From contig NZ_LZSC01000046.1 of assembly GCF_001665235.1 (NCBI RefSeq), positions 62,001 through 126,000 on the forward strand: a stretch of 64,000 nt of DNA, written 5' to 3'. The notes beneath the pieces were generated by a model that was given only the letters and a program-made list of their open reading frames with translations, made no database searches and was not told the origin of the DNA. Shown one piece after another: positions 36,621-46,911 of this stretch (its first letter is position 1; the number at the start of each line of letters is the position of its first letter). This DNA is from Mycobacterium sp. 1100029.7 (GTDB lineage: Bacteria > Actinomycetota > Actinomycetes > Mycobacteriales > Mycobacteriaceae). The position numbers were made by a program, and so were the translations under genes.

Positions 36621-38366
36621 CTAGCGCGGCAGCCGGGCGGCCATCATGTTGGCGATCTGCCTGGCCTGGTTGATGGTTCCGGGTGCGCAGACGTTGACGT
36701 CGAAGACGACGTTGGACACCGCGGAAATCACGTGCTGACAGACCACCGGACTGTTGGCCATGGTGTGTTGCAGCGCGATGTTGGGTGCATTGCCGCTGAG
36801 CGCGCCGAAGGTCCATTCGAACGTCGTCGGGCCGCTGGTCTGGGTCACGGTTCGTCCCGCGCAGGACTGCCACTGTGGTGCCTGGGCCGTCACAAAGCTT
36901 TGCGCTTGCGCGGCGGAGGGGAATGTCACCGTCCCTTGCACCACAACGTATTCCGGCTTGCTGTTGGGTTTCGTCAGCAACTGGGCGAGCGTGCCGGTGT
37001 AACCGCTGTTCTGATAGATCGGAGCTTGGAAACCGATCAGCGCGCCAAGACAGCCTGGATCCGACACCGTGCCGGTTTGGCTCGGATCCGTCATCTCCGC
37101 CTTGTTGTGGTCGACGACGATGCCGGTGGTGCCGACGATGGTGTTGATCTGCTCCACCGGAACCAGCAGCGAATCTAATTGCGCGGGAGTCACATTCGCT
37201 CCCGTCGCGCTGGTGGTGGGTGCCAGGCTGGTGGTGGGTGCCGCGACGGTGGTGCTGGTGACCGGCGTCGCGGGCTGCGAGGTGCCGGGCTTGCGGACGG
37301 CCAGCCAGACTCCGGTGCCCGCCACGACCGCGACGACGACCGCCAGCGTGCCGAAGATCAGCCCCAGCCGGCGCTTGGGTGGTGCGGGCGGGGGCGTCCA
37401 CGGCGCACCCGGCCCGGTGGGCTGCCAGGCCGGGTGCGACGCGGGCTGGGTGCGCAGCTGGTCGAGGCGCGGCGGTGGGGCGAAGTGCTGACTGTGCTGG
37501 ATCAGGTTGGTCGCCTGGCGTTGGTCCGGAGCGCTGAGCGCATGCAGCGCCGCCTTCGCGAGATCGCCCGCGGTGATGTACCGGTCGTCGGGATTTTTGG
37601 CCATGCCGCGCGCGATGACCTCGTCGAATGCCGGCGGGACGGCGGGGTTGCGCGCACTGGCCCGCGGGACCGGCTCCATCAGATGCGCCGCCATCAGGCT
37701 GCTGAGGCTGGTGGCCTGGAAAGGTGTTGCGCCGGTAAGGCATTCGTACAGCAGACAGGCCAGAGCGTAGATGTCGACGCGGTAGGTGGGGTCCTGGTTG
37801 CCGAAGCGTTCGGGCGCCATATAATTCCAACTGCCCACCGCGGCACCGGTTTTGGTCACTCGGGCATCGGTGGCCGCCGCGGCGATGCCGAAGTCGACCA
37901 GGTAGGCGAAGTCGCCCTCGGTGAGCAGGATGTTCTCGGGTTTGATGTCGCGATGGATGACGCCGGCGCGGTGCGCGGCGTCGAGCGCGGAGGCGACTTG
38001 TTCGACGATCGCGACCGCGCGCGGCGGCGGCAGCGGCCCGGTGCGGCTCAGCACCGAGCCGACGTCGTGCCCCTCGATCATGCGCATGTCGATGAACACC
38101 TGGCCGTCGAGCTCGCCGTAATCGTGAATCGGCACGATGTGAGGTTCCTGCAGCCGGCCCGCGGTCTGCGCCTCCCGCTGCATGCGCCGCCGAATGGTGT
38201 CATCGGAGCTGACTTGCTCGGAGACCAGCTTCAGCGCCACCACGCGGTCTTTGACCGTGTCGTAGGCCTCATAGACCTCACCCATGCCGCCGCGGCCCAG
38301 CAGCCGGCGTAGTTGATACGGCCCGAATCGGCTGCCGATCCGCGGACCGGGCTGCGTGTCACTCAT
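36621..38366 (-). CDS. PknH-like transmembrane Ser/Thr kinase
   Basis: A 581-residue Hanks-type kinase. Gly loop LGRGGMGEVYEAYD, invariant K46 (VVALKLV), HRDIKPENILL (HRD 138-140), DFG 158-160, activation loop with Thr before GSWNYMAPERF. A Pro-rich linker precedes the single membrane helix (GLIFGTLAVVVAVVAG). The extracellular part resembles the PknH sensor fold, with four cysteines (DPGCLGAL, QSCAGR, VVCQHV, NVCAPGT), as expected for two disulfides. I recall no kinase at this position in M. tuberculosis. It is convergent with uvrA and upstream of no obvious substrate gene. Confidence 0.92.
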   Translation of the reverse strand: MSDTQPGPRIGSRFGPYQLRRLLGRGGMGEVYEAYDTVKDRVVALKLVSEQVSSDDTIRRRMQREAQTAGRLQEPHIVPIHDYGELDGQVFIDMRMIEGHDVGSVLSRTGPLPPPRAVAIVEQVASALDAAHRAGVIHRDIKPENILLTEGDFAYLVDFGIAAAATDARVTKTGAAVGSWNYMAPERFGNQDPTYRVDIYALACLLYECLTGATPFQATSLSSLMAAHLMEPVPRASARNPAVPPAFDEVIARGMAKNPDDRYITAGDLAKAALHALSAPDQRQATNLIQHSQHFAPPPRLDQLRTQPASHPAWQPTGPGAPWTPPPAPPKRRLGLIFGTLAVVVAVVAGTGVWLAVRKPGTSQPATPVTSTTVAAPTTSLAPTTSATGANVTPAQLDSLLVPVEQINTIVGTTGIVVDHNKAEMTDPSQTGTVSDPGCLGALIGFQAPIYQNSGYTGTLAQLLTKPNSKPEYVVVQGTVTFPSAAQAQSFVTAQAPQWQSCAGRTVTQTSGPTTFEWTFGALSGNAPNIALQHTMANSPVVCQHVISAVSNVVFDVNVCAPGTINQARQIANMMAARLPR

Positions 38367-38396
38367 CGACGTCCCCCCGACGGTCAGCCAGCTGCC

Positions 38397-38654
38397 CTAG
38401 CCCTCATCCGCGCGCATCGACTCGCGAATCTGGGCCAACCGGTCGGCCGCGGCGCGCTGACGCTCGTCGTATTGCTCGGCGACCGACCGGCCCTCGGACG
38501 ATTCGGCGTCCAGTTCCGCGTCACCCAATGACGTCGCGTAGCGGTTCTCGATTTTCTCGCGTACCGACTCGAACGTCGGTACGCCCGCGCTGTCGTACCC
38601 GGGATCGGGTTCGGGGGCGCCGGGAGTTGCTGGTTCGTCGGGCATGGAGGTCAC
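38397..38654 (-). CDS. Small acidic hypothetical protein (Rv1638A position)
   Basis: An 85-residue acidic protein (82 if ATG 38645 is used instead of GTG 38654): MPDEPATPGAPEPDPGYDSA, then GVPTFESVREKIENRYATSL and VAEQYDERQRAAADRLAQIR. The C-terminal two-thirds is probably a coiled coil. It occupies the place of Rv1638A. No function is known; it lies 30 bases upstream of the kinase gene on the same strand and may share its transcript. Confidence 0.75.
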   Translation of the reverse strand: MTSMPDEPATPGAPEPDPGYDSAGVPTFESVREKIENRYATSLGDAELDAESSEGRSVAEQYDERQRAAADRLAQIRESMRADEG

Positions 38655-38958
38655 GCTACTGCGACGGGCCTGGGTCTCGCCGATCGCGCTGGACTTGGCG
38701 TGTCATTTGCTCCCGATCGCCCAAGGCGCCACCAGTCATGCGCATAGCCGCACCTGTGTCACCTCCTGTAGCCTCGGAGGTCGAGGCCAGGGGTCAGGCA
38801 GGTCTTGCCGATCTCGCGCGAATCCTGATGTTGCCCACGCCACCGACCACCCAAAAGATGGGATGTCACCCATAGTGCTGCCGTCGGCGAACCTCTCCGG
38901 CCTGGGCGTCGCAGGCCGACCGGTCGACGCTACCGCGCGTGAATTGCGTTGAGTGTCA
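38655..38958. other. Intergenic region upstream of the desaturase, with an inverted repeat
   Basis: About 300 bases without a gene, between divergent Rv1638A and the desaturase. The one structure found is an inverted repeat, ACCTCC...GGAGGT, at 38761-38781 with a 9-base spacer. It could be an operator or a weak hairpin. Confidence 0.45.
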
Positions 38959-40095
38959 ATGGCCATCACTGACGTCGGCGCATACGCCCACCTGAGCGAC
39001 ACGGACTTGGAAGAGTTTGCGGCCGCGCTGGACGCCATTCGTGGCGACATCGAATCGTCGCGTGGCGCCAGCGACCGCAGATACATCAAACGCGCCATCG
39101 CTTTTCACCGAATCCTCGAGGCCGCGGCCAGACTCACGATCGGCGCCAGCAAAGGCAGGGTTGGCTGGGCCGTCGGCACCGCCGCCCTGGCCGCCGCCAA
39201 GAGCATCGAGAACATGGAACTCGCTCACAACATCAGCCACGGCCAATGGGATTGGATGAACGACCCGGAGATTCATTCCACGACCTGGGAATGGGACATG
39301 GCCGGTCTCACGTCGCAGTGGAAAAACTCCCACAACTATCGGCACCACGTCTTCTCGAATGTCATGGGCGTGGACGACGACCTCGGATTCGGGGTGCTGC
39401 GGGTGACGCCGGACGAACAGTGGCGGCCCCGCGCCCTGGTGCAGCCGTTGCGCGCGGTGCTGCTGGCGCTGGCGTTCGAGTGGGGTATCGCGCTGCACGG
39501 TTTGTATTCGGTACAGGAACGCGAGACGACGAGCGCTGCGAAGTCTGCTCATACAGCCGCGCTGGTCCGCAAGATCAGTCGGCAGCTTGGCAAGGACTAC
39601 GTACTGTTTCCCGCGCTGAGTGGTCGTCGGTGGCGCCGAACTTTGGGCGCCAACCTGGTCGCCAACGAGTTGCGCAATGTATGGGCGTTCATCGTCATCG
39701 TCTGTGGTCACTTCACGGATGGGGCGGAGAAGTTCATGCCGTCAGTGCTGGAAGGCGAGTCGAAGCCCCAGTGGTATCTGCGGCAGATGTTGGGTACCGC
39801 CAACTTTCGCGCCGGTCCGGTGATGGCGTTCATGAGCGGGAACCTCTGTTATCAGATCGAGCACCATCTCTTCCCGGATCTGCCGAGTAACCGGTACCGC
39901 GAGGTCGCCGAGCGGGTGCGCGCGTTGTGCGTGGCCTACGACCTCCCCTACACGACCGGCCCGCTGCATCGCCAGTTCCTGCAGACCGTGCGGATAATTT
40001 GCACACTGGCGTTTCCGGACTGGTTCCGGTCCGCCGGGCGTGGCGACGGCAGTCGCCGCGGGCGCAAATCGGCGCTGGGGGTCGCTGCCGGCTGA
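38959..40095 (+). CDS. Membrane fatty acid desaturase (DesA3-like)
   Basis: A 378-residue di-iron acyl desaturase. The three histidine boxes are ELAHNISHGQWDW, SHNYRHHVFSN and CYQIEHHLFPDLPSNRY. It is strongly similar to M. tuberculosis DesA3 (Rv3229c), the stearoyl-CoA delta-9 desaturase, including MAITDV at the start and WDWMNDPEIHSTTWEWDM. The gene lacks the usual adjacent oxidoreductase partner (Rv3230c type), so electrons must come from a protein encoded elsewhere. ATG 38959 is chosen over GTG 38953 from this alignment. It is an accessory paralogue at this position. Confidence 0.92.
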   Translation: MAITDVGAYAHLSDTDLEEFAAALDAIRGDIESSRGASDRRYIKRAIAFHRILEAAARLTIGASKGRVGWAVGTAALAAAKSIENMELAHNISHGQWDWMNDPEIHSTTWEWDMAGLTSQWKNSHNYRHHVFSNVMGVDDDLGFGVLRVTPDEQWRPRALVQPLRAVLLALAFEWGIALHGLYSVQERETTSAAKSAHTAALVRKISRQLGKDYVLFPALSGRRWRRTLGANLVANELRNVWAFIVIVCGHFTDGAEKFMPSVLEGESKPQWYLRQMLGTANFRAGPVMAFMSGNLCYQIEHHLFPDLPSNRYREVAERVRALCVAYDLPYTTGPLHRQFLQTVRIICTLAFPDWFRSAGRGDGSRRGRKSALGVAAG

Positions 40096-40106
40096 CGCCG
40101 GCGGGA

Positions 40107-41000
40107 TCATGACGCCGCGTCGTTGTGCAACCGGACCAAACGAGTCGTGCTGGTCTCGTCGAGATCAACGAGATCGCTGCGGGACCGCAGGAAATCGCTG
40201 AACGATTTGAAGCCCAGGGCTTTCTCGCTGAACGACGGGTCCATCCGTTTCATCTGGGCTTTGACCGCCGAATTGTGCAGCCACTCCGTGTCGTCCTTCT
40301 CCTGGCTGATGCGCAGCGCGCGTTCGAGCAAGCCGGTGGCGGCCGCCTGCGGATCAGCCGGTGCTGGTTCGTCGTCGGACTCGGTGGTGGTCGAACGGCC
40401 ACCACGCTTCTTGGGTTCGGGGGATTGCGTTGCCTCCGTGGGTATCCCGGGCAATGCATCGTAGGTGACGAACTCGTCGCAGGCCGCGGCCAGTGACCGA
40501 CTGCTGGCGCCGGCTACCCCGATGCCCACGACGTAGCGGCCCAGGCGCTTGCACCGCTGGGCCAATGCGATGTAGTCGGAATCGCCGCCGACGATGACGA
40601 CATGGGTCAGATCGGGCAATCGGAACATGTCCTCGACGGCGTCGACGGCCAGCCGGATGTCTGCCCCGTTCTTGCCGTAGGCGGCCGCCGGGAACAGTTG
40701 GACCAGATCGACCGCGCGGCCGACCAGTTGGCTGTGGTAGGCGGCGTTGACGTCGGCGGACCAGTCTGCGTAGGCGCGGGTCAGCACGAGGGTGCCGAAT
40801 GACGATGCGAAGTCGATAATGGCTCCGACGTCGACGGTCGCCGACTGCAGCCGATCTTTCTCGAGTCCCTTCGACTTGTCTTTTTGAAACGAGTTACGGC
40901 CGTGTACCTGGTCGTACCGAGAGATCACGATGTTGTCGAAATCGAGGTAAACGGCGACGCGGGTCGGGCCTGATTCGGTCATCCGGACATCGTGCGCCAT
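40107..41000 (-). CDS. NYN-domain nuclease with C-terminal LOTUS/OST-HTH domain
   Basis: A 297-residue protein. The N-terminal PIN-like NYN ribonuclease fold has acidic catalytic residues in VAVYLDFDNIVISRYD, GADIRLAVDAVEDM and VVIVGGDSDYIALAQ. A charged linker (KKRGGRSTTTESDDEPAPAD) leads to a LOTUS/OST-HTH domain (about 225-297: LLERALRISQEKDDTEWLHN, KRMDPSFSEKALGFKSFSDF), which binds RNA, especially G-quadruplexes in known members. Likely an RNA-processing enzyme. Starts at ATG 41000 or 40982. It lies downstream of the cold-shock gene, separated by a long hairpin. Confidence 0.88.
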   Translation of the reverse strand: MAHDVRMTESGPTRVAVYLDFDNIVISRYDQVHGRNSFQKDKSKGLEKDRLQSATVDVGAIIDFASSFGTLVLTRAYADWSADVNAAYHSQLVGRAVDLVQLFPAAAYGKNGADIRLAVDAVEDMFRLPDLTHVVIVGGDSDYIALAQRCKRLGRYVVGIGVAGASSRSLAAACDEFVTYDALPGIPTEATQSPEPKKRGGRSTTTESDDEPAPADPQAAATGLLERALRISQEKDDTEWLHNSAVKAQMKRMDPSFSEKALGFKSFSDFLRSRSDLVDLDETSTTRLVRLHNDAAS

Positions 41001-41098
41001 ACAACCTTGCCCATCAAGCCCCGGCGCAGCGTGTCGACGGTCGCGCAGCCGAATGAGTGTGGGCTGAAGGGCTTTTGCGAAGCTAGCTAGTTCGGGCC

Positions 41099-41138
41099 CC
41101 CATTGGCGAACTGAGACGATACCCGGTCCGCCAATGGG
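41099..41138. terminator. 10-bp perfect inverted repeat (hairpin) between csp and NYN genes
   Basis: CCCATTGGCG (41099-41108) and CGCCAATGGG (41129-41138) form a perfect 10-bp stem around a 20-base loop. It lies 15 bases beyond the cold-shock gene's stop. There is no strong T-tract, so it may be a mycobacterial T-less terminator, an mRNA-end stabiliser or an operator for the NYN gene. Confidence 0.55.
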
Positions 41139-41152
41139 ATTGTCGTTCTAAG

Positions 41153-41359
41153 TCACTGGACGGGAGTTACCTGGACCGCCTGCGGACCTTTAGGTCCCTG
41201 GGTGATTTCGAATTCCACCCGCTGATTCTCTTCGAGCGAACGGAAGCCGCTGCTTTGAATCTCGGAATGGTGGACGAACACATCTTTTGCGCCGCCGTCA
41301 GGAGCGATGAAGCCGAAGCCCTTCTCGCTGTTGAACCATTTCACAGTACCCTGTGTCAT
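41153..41359 (-). CDS. Cold-shock protein, CspA family
   Basis: A 68-residue single-stranded RNA/DNA-binding OB fold. RNP1 is KGFGFI, RNP2 is VFVHH, and the start is [17 protein letters not shown]. It is similar to mycobacterial CspA but belongs to an accessory position. ATG 41359 follows an A-rich AGAAAGAGAAAATAG stretch; upstream in-frame codons probably belong to a long 5' leader, as is usual for csp mRNAs. Confidence 0.95.
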   Translation of the reverse strand: MTQGTVKWFNSEKGFGFIAPDGGAKDVFVHHSEIQSSGFRSLEENQRVEFEITQGPKGPQAVQVTPVQ

Positions 41360-41748
41360 TCTATTTTCTCTTTCTTCAAGTAGGTGCGACTTGAATGCAC
41401 CTGTGTACGAACCTAACACGAATGCGCGCAGCGAACATCGCTGCTGCATCTTCAGTTCAGCCGGTGCGTTCTGGGAGAGCAGGGGGCGGCACGCCGTTTT
41501 CAGTGCCCGCCCGACTTGCGGCCCTGACCGGTTGCGGCCCTACGGTGGGCGGCCGGTGTAGTCCGGTTCGTAGCAGCATACGCCCCTCACCTGGTCCGCG
41601 GGGGCTCACCGGGCTTGGCACGGGAAAGTCCAGTGGCACAGCATGATTGAACGTCAGTGCCGCGGCGGCGGTACCCGTCGGCGACCACATCAATCGATCG
41701 GTGTTGTTGCGTCTCAATATGATTCGTCGTCGAGCTCTACGAGTCCGG
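41360..41748. other. Leader of the cold-shock gene and gap to the membrane esterase gene
   Basis: Nearly 390 bases without a convincing gene. The first 100 bases are relatively AT-rich for this genome and are probably the csp 5' leader and promoter. The remainder is GC-rich, with no repeat or RNA recognised. Confidence 0.5.
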
Positions 41749-43221
41749 CTACCGCGGGGCGGTGTTGGAATGCTCGGCCGGGATCACCACCGTCGCTCCC
41801 GATGAGGCGGCAGCCGCGCCCGGCAACGAGGTGCGTGGCACTTCGGGGGTGCCCAGCTGGCCGGCCAGCCACGGCAGCGCGGCCGCGAACGCGCGGTCGG
41901 CGAAGGGCCAGTCGTGCCGGCCCGGCTGGGGCAGCACGGCGCAGTCGATGCCGTTGGCCCGGCCCAGTGCGCACAGCGAGTAGGCGGCCGCCGTCTGGTT
42001 GGTCGGGTTGGTGGCGGCGTCGCGTCCGGCCAGCCGCATCGCCGCGGTGTCCGCAATCGAGGTGTCGTGTGCGGCGGGCGGCGCATCCGAGGAGATCGCG
42101 AACCACCCGGCCACGTCGCGGTACGGGCCGTGCCGGTTGATCACGGTGCTCGGGTCGAACGACGCCCAGGCGTCGGCGTTTCCGCCGAACAGCCGGTTGA
42201 TGGTCTGCGCCTTGTTGCCGGCGTTCGGGGAGAAGTCACCGGCCACGTCGACGAACGCGCTGAACATGTCCGGGTGCATGACGGTCAAGTCCACCGCGCA
42301 GGTGCCGCCCATGGACCAGCCCGCCACCCCCCAGCCGGCGCGCTCCGGTTTGACGCCGAAACTCGAAATCATAAAGGGAACAACATCTTTGGTGAGGTGG
42401 TCGGCGGCGTTGCCGCGAACGCCGTTGACGCACTCGGTGTCGTTGTTGAAGGCCCCGCCCGAATCCACGAACACCAGCACCGGGGCCTGGCCGTCGTGGG
42501 TGGCGGCGAACTCGTCGATCGTCGTGATCGCGTTGCCGGCCCGCGTCCAGTCCGCGGGAGTGTTGAACTGGCCGCCGATCATCATCACCGTCGGCAAGGC
42601 GGGTGGCGGGCTCGTGGCGAACCAGGCGGGCGGCAGGTACACCAGCTCGCCGCGGTGCTTGAAGTGCGACGCGGCCGACGGGATCACCACCGGCACCACG
42701 CTGCCGTGGGGCGGCCGGTTTCCCTTGGCCGCCATCGCGGTAACGGTCGCCTGATCGGTCTGGTCGGGCAGCGGGCCGGAGGTGAATTGACCCCACGCCG
42801 ACTGCACGGTGGGGAAGTAGCCGACCCACAGATTGAGCATCAGCGCGGCGCTGAGCAAGCACAACGGAACCGACACCACCGCCGCGCCGCGCTGCCAGCC
42901 GCGGCCGCCGCGCCAGCCCAGGAACAGTACCGCCGCGGCCATACCGCCCAGGCCCACCCAGAGCCACAGCGCCACCGGCGCGGGTTCCTCGGACAGGCCT
43001 TGGTCGACGACGTACCAGTGCGTCGCGTACGCCACGGCACCGCCGATCGCGGCAGCCAGCGGCACCCACACCACCCGCCAGCGCCGCGACCGCCAACCGA
43101 CGGCGAGCGTCAGCACCACCGCCGTGATGACCTGGACCGTGACCGGCACCCAGCCGTGCATCAGCGAGATATGACCGCTGGCCAACAAGGACCCGGCGGC
43201 ATCGGGTACCGGCGCTGTCAC
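41749..43221 (-). CDS. Membrane-anchored esterase-family protein (Rv1639c homologue)
   Basis: A 490-residue protein with four N-terminal membrane helices (VTVQVITAVVLTLAVGW, WVPLAAAIGGAVAYATHW, LWLWVGLGGMAAAVLFLG, VSVPLCLLSAALMLNLWVG) and an extracytoplasmic alpha/beta-hydrolase of the esterase D/antigen 85 type. The nucleophile is in GVAGWSMGGTCAVDL, and a likely histidine is in PQPGRHDWPFADRAF. Domain layout resembles the mycobacterial four-helix-plus-mycolyltransferase-like proteins. The substrate is unknown. GTG 43221 is the start; lysX lies just upstream on the same strand with an 86-base gap. Confidence 0.87.
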   Translation of the reverse strand: MTAPVPDAAGSLLASGHISLMHGWVPVTVQVITAVVLTLAVGWRSRRWRVVWVPLAAAIGGAVAYATHWYVVDQGLSEEPAPVALWLWVGLGGMAAAVLFLGWRGGRGWQRGAAVVSVPLCLLSAALMLNLWVGYFPTVQSAWGQFTSGPLPDQTDQATVTAMAAKGNRPPHGSVVPVVIPSAASHFKHRGELVYLPPAWFATSPPPALPTVMMIGGQFNTPADWTRAGNAITTIDEFAATHDGQAPVLVFVDSGGAFNNDTECVNGVRGNAADHLTKDVVPFMISSFGVKPERAGWGVAGWSMGGTCAVDLTVMHPDMFSAFVDVAGDFSPNAGNKAQTINRLFGGNADAWASFDPSTVINRHGPYRDVAGWFAISSDAPPAAHDTSIADTAAMRLAGRDAATNPTNQTAAAYSLCALGRANGIDCAVLPQPGRHDWPFADRAFAAALPWLAGQLGTPEVPRTSLPGAAAASSGATVVIPAEHSNTAPR

Positions 43222-43307
43222 GCGATCTATTGTGATCGATTCTTAACAATCCCGGAACATAAACCCCCAATGTTTCCCGGCGGGTCGCCGCGGCGTCTGC
43301 CGCCTGC

Positions 43308-46300
43308 TTAATGCGGCTTGGCCAGCGGGAATGGCAACGTCTCGCGGATGCTGCGACCGGTTATGAGCATGACGAGCCGATCGATGCCCATGCCGAGCCC
43401 GCCGGTGGGCGGCATCGCGTATTCCATGGCCTGCAGGAAGTCTTCGTCGAGTTCCATCGCCTCGGGGTCACCGCCGGCGGCCAGCAGCGACTGCGCGAGC
43501 AATCGGCGCCGCTGCTCGACCGGATCGGTGAGCTCGCTGTAGGCGGTGCCCAGCTCGACACCCCACGCCACCAGGTCCCAGCGCTCCGCGACGCCGGGTT
43601 GACTGCGGTGCGGCCGGGTCAGCGGAGAGACCGACGTCGGGAAGTCGATGTAGAACGTCGGCGCCTCGGTCCGGTCCTCGACGAGGTGCTCGTAGAGTTC
43701 GAGCACCACCGCCCCGGCGTCCCAGTGGTCGCGATACGGAATGTGGACGCGGTCGGACAGCTTGCGCAGCGCACTGAGCGACGTGGTCGCGTCGATGTGC
43801 TCGCCCAGGGCTTCGGAGACGGCGTCGTGCACGGTCTGCACCGGCCACACTCCGGAGATGTCGACCGGCTGCAGGCGGGTGCCTGACGCATCGCCGTCGA
43901 CCGGGCGCAGCACGGTCTGGGTGCCGTTGGCGGCCGCGGCGGCGTTCTGGATCAGCTCCCGGCAGCCGTCGATCCACACCCGGTAGTCGGCGTGCGCTTG
44001 GTAGGCCTCCAGCAGCGTGAATTCCGGGTTGTGGCTGAAGTCGACGCCCTCGTTGCGGAACGCGCGGCCCAGCTCGAACACCCGCTCCACGCCACCGACG
44101 CACAACCGCTTCAAGTAGAGCTCGGGCGCGATGCGCAGGAACAGATCCATGTCATAGGTGTTGATGTGCGTGACGAACGGCCGGGCGGCGGCGCCGCCGT
44201 GAATGGGCTGCAGGATCGGGGTTTCCACCTCGATGAAGTCCTTGGCGAACAGCGTCTCCCGGACCGACCGCAGCACGCTGCTGCGGGCCATCACGAGGTT
44301 GCGCGACTCGGTGTTGACCGCGAGGTCGACGTAGCGGGTGCGTACCCGGGCTTCGGGGTCGGTCAGCCCCTTCCACTTGTTGGGCAACGGGCGCAGGCAC
44401 TTTCCGACCATCCGCCATTCGTTGACGATCAACGAGCGGGTGCCGTTTTTGCTGAAGCCCATGTGCCCAGTCATCTCGACCAGGTCGCCCAGATCGATCG
44501 CCGCCGTGAAATCCGCGGTGCGGCCGGCCTCGAGCTGCGAATTGTCCAGCAGCACTTGCATTTCCCCGGTCCAGTCGCGCAGTTCGGCGAACAGTACGCC
44601 GCCGAAGTCGCGGATCCGCAGGATCCGGCCGGCGACCGAGACGGCTTCCTCATCGTCGCTGTCCAGCGCCCGCGTCACGGTGTGGCTGGGCGGGGATCCC
44701 ACCGGATAGGCGTCGACGCCGTTGTGCTGCAACATCCTGAGCTTGGTCAGGCGGACCCGAACCTGCTCGGGCAGTCGGCGGCGGTACTCCTCGGAATCGA
44801 CTTCGTCGCCGCGCTGGATGCCGCTGACGTCCGGCGCGGACCCGTCTTCATGCAGCAGCCCGGATTCCGCCAGGCGCGCCGGCACCGCGGGGTGATGACC
44901 GGTGTGCACCTTGTCGCGCCGGCTGAACGGCAACACCAGAAAGCCCTCGGCCATGGCCGACGCGACGCCGACCCGGGGGATCAGCCGCGCGTCCTCGTAG
45001 CAGGCGTACCGCGGTACCCAGTCGGGTTGGTACTTCATGTTCGAGCGGTACAGCGTCTCGAGCTGCCACCACCGCGAGAAGAACAGCAGGAAGCCACGCC
45101 ACAACCGCGCGATCGGGCCGGCGCCGAGTTGGGCGCCCTGCTCGAACGCGGACCGGAACATCGCGAAGTTCAGCGAAACGCGGTTGATGCCAAGCCCTTC
45201 GGCGTTCAGGGCGAGTTCGCTGACCATGAATTCGTTGGTGCCGTTGGGCGATTGGGGGGAGCGCCGCATCAAATCCAGCGAGACGCCGGTGGTGCCCCAC
45301 GGCACCAGCGACAGCATCGCGACCACGTGTTCCTCCCGGTCCAGCGCCTCGACCAGCAGGCAATCACCGTCGGCCGGGTCGCCCAGACGGCCCAGTGCCA
45401 TCGAGAACCCACGCTCGGATTGGGTGTCGCGCCAGGCGTTGGCCCGCGAGATCGTCTCGGTCATCTCCTCGGCGGAGATGTCGCGGTGCCGGCGGATCCG
45501 TACTGTCAGCCCGGCCCGGCGCGCCCGCGTCACGGCCTGGCGCACCCCGCGCATGTCCGGGCCGGAAAGCTTGAAGTCGCCGGTCCGCAGGATGGCCTCG
45601 TCGCCGAGCTCGAGGGCGTTGAGTCCGCGTTCCCGGTATGCCTGGGCGCCTTGCGAACTGGCGCCCATCACGCCGGGCGCCCAGCCGTAGGTCTGGCACA
45701 GCGCCAGCCACGCGTCGACGGCCTGCGGCCAGGCCCGGGGGTCGCCCACCGGGTCACCGCTGGCCAGGCAGACGCCGACCTCGACCCGGTAGGTGATGGC
45801 GGCGCGGCCGCTGTGGGCGAAGACCACCGACTTGTCGCGCCGGGTGGCGAAGTAGCCCAGCGAGTCGTTCTTGCCGAACAGCTCCAGCAGCCCGCGGATG
45901 GCCGACTCGTCCTCGCCGGTCAGCGCATTGTCGGCGCGCTGGGATTGGAACAGCACGATCGCGGCCGCGATCAGCGCGAGCGCGCCGAACAACCCGAAGA
46001 TCGCGTTCATCAAGACGTGCGGCTTGCCGGTGAACAGGTCGGGGTCGGCGAGGGCGAACCCGACCACCCGGTTGGCGACGTAGGGCAGCCGGTCCTGCCG
46101 GGCCAGCGATCCGGGGAACAGTTCAACCAGACCCCAGGACAACAGAATCCCGATCACGTCACCGACGACGAGGACGGCGGCGGCCTTGAACAGCGCCGCC
46201 CGGCGGACCTTGGCCCAAAACTCCCGGTAGCTCAACAGCAGCAGCACGATCACGACGACGTGCAGCGCGAACCCGAGGTTTTCCCCGAACGTCTCGGCGG

Positions 46301-46862
46301 CGGTGTTGTCGCCGGCGGCGATGTCGGCGGCGTTCCAGAACGCGGCCAGCACCATCTGGCCGAGCAGCACCCACCACGCGATGCGTTTGCGGGCGGTCAG
46401 CGCCGCGGCCAACAATGCCAGCACGAACGACCAGGCGATGCTGGTGTCGGGGAAGTTGAACAGGTAGTCGTTGATGAACTCGCGCGGCGCCTTGATCAGC
46501 CACCGGATCAGAGGCGACACGCTGGCCAGCAACGACAGGCTGGCGATGACACCAACGGTCCAGCCGGCCGCGGCCGGTACCCATCGATACCGGGAGGTTG
46601 ACCGGCTGCCTGAACGAGGCCCCGAAGCAGCTGAAGCGAGAGTCACAGACCGCGAGGATAAGCCTTCAACCCGTGAAATGCCTGGCGAAGCGCCAATAGT
46701 CGTCGCGACTAGTTCGGGTCCTGGCGCCGCGCGATCGGGTCGGCCGGAGGTTTCGCGTCGTCGCGATCGGGCGGCTGAAATGCGGGAAGACGCCTGATGA
46801 CTGCTAGACTGATCGACGCGACCATCCCGGCTTCGGCCTGGGACAGTTAAGTGGAGTCCCAC
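43308..46862 (-). CDS. lysX: Bifunctional lysyl-tRNA synthetase / lysyl-phosphatidylglycerol synthase
   Basis: A large two-part enzyme of about 1184 residues. The N-terminal half has membrane helices ([20 protein letters not shown] and others) and a DUF2156/MprF-type transferase domain ([40 protein letters not shown]). The C-terminal half is a class II LysRS: an OB fold, motif 2 ([21 protein letters not shown]) and motif 3 ([13 protein letters not shown]). It adds lysine to phosphatidylglycerol, giving resistance to cationic peptides. GTG 46862 matches the orthologue's start (GLHLTVPG); GTG 46868 is also possible. It is divergent from infC, whose promoter probably lies within the first codons of lysX. 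Confidence 0.95.
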   Translation of the reverse strand: MGLHLTVPGRSRDGRVDQSSSHQASSRISAARSRRRETSGRPDRAAPGPELVATTIGASPGISRVEGLSSRSVTLASAASGPRSGSRSTSRYRWVPAAAGWTVGVIASLSLLASVSPLIRWLIKAPREFINDYLFNFPDTSIAWSFVLALLAAALTARKRIAWWVLLGQMVLAAFWNAADIAAGDNTAAETFGENLGFALHVVVIVLLLLSYREFWAKVRRAALFKAAAVLVVGDVIGILLSWGLVELFPGSLARQDRLPYVANRVVGFALADPDLFTGKPHVLMNAIFGLFGALALIAAAIVLFQSQRADNALTGEDESAIRGLLELFGKNDSLGYFATRRDKSVVFAHSGRAAITYRVEVGVCLASGDPVGDPRAWPQAVDAWLALCQTYGWAPGVMGASSQGAQAYRERGLNALELGDEAILRTGDFKLSGPDMRGVRQAVTRARRAGLTVRIRRHRDISAEEMTETISRANAWRDTQSERGFSMALGRLGDPADGDCLLVEALDREEHVVAMLSLVPWGTTGVSLDLMRRSPQSPNGTNEFMVSELALNAEGLGINRVSLNFAMFRSAFEQGAQLGAGPIARLWRGFLLFFSRWWQLETLYRSNMKYQPDWVPRYACYEDARLIPRVGVASAMAEGFLVLPFSRRDKVHTGHHPAVPARLAESGLLHEDGSAPDVSGIQRGDEVDSEEYRRRLPEQVRVRLTKLRMLQHNGVDAYPVGSPPSHTVTRALDSDDEEAVSVAGRILRIRDFGGVLFAELRDWTGEMQVLLDNSQLEAGRTADFTAAIDLGDLVEMTGHMGFSKNGTRSLIVNEWRMVGKCLRPLPNKWKGLTDPEARVRTRYVDLAVNTESRNLVMARSSVLRSVRETLFAKDFIEVETPILQPIHGGAAARPFVTHINTYDMDLFLRIAPELYLKRLCVGGVERVFELGRAFRNEGVDFSHNPEFTLLEAYQAHADYRVWIDGCRELIQNAAAAANGTQTVLRPVDGDASGTRLQPVDISGVWPVQTVHDAVSEALGEHIDATTSLSALRKLSDRVHIPYRDHWDAGAVVLELYEHLVEDRTEAPTFYIDFPTSVSPLTRPHRSQPGVAERWDLVAWGVELGTAYSELTDPVEQRRRLLAQSLLAAGGDPEAMELDEDFLQAMEYAMPPTGGLGMGIDRLVMLITGRSIRETLPFPLAKPH

Positions 46863-46911
46863 TCCCACCGCGCGCCGCGAAATTATTCAAGGCTCAGCGG
46901 TCCGGTCACAA

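Noticed and set aside
41360..41449. 30-residue N-terminal extension of the cold-shock protein
   Set aside because: The family starts at [10 protein letters not shown], and csp genes normally have a long untranslated leader there.
43992..46601. 869-codon plus-strand frame
   Set aside because: Antisense shadow of lysX; the product is Gly/Arg/Gln-rich with no recognisable domain.
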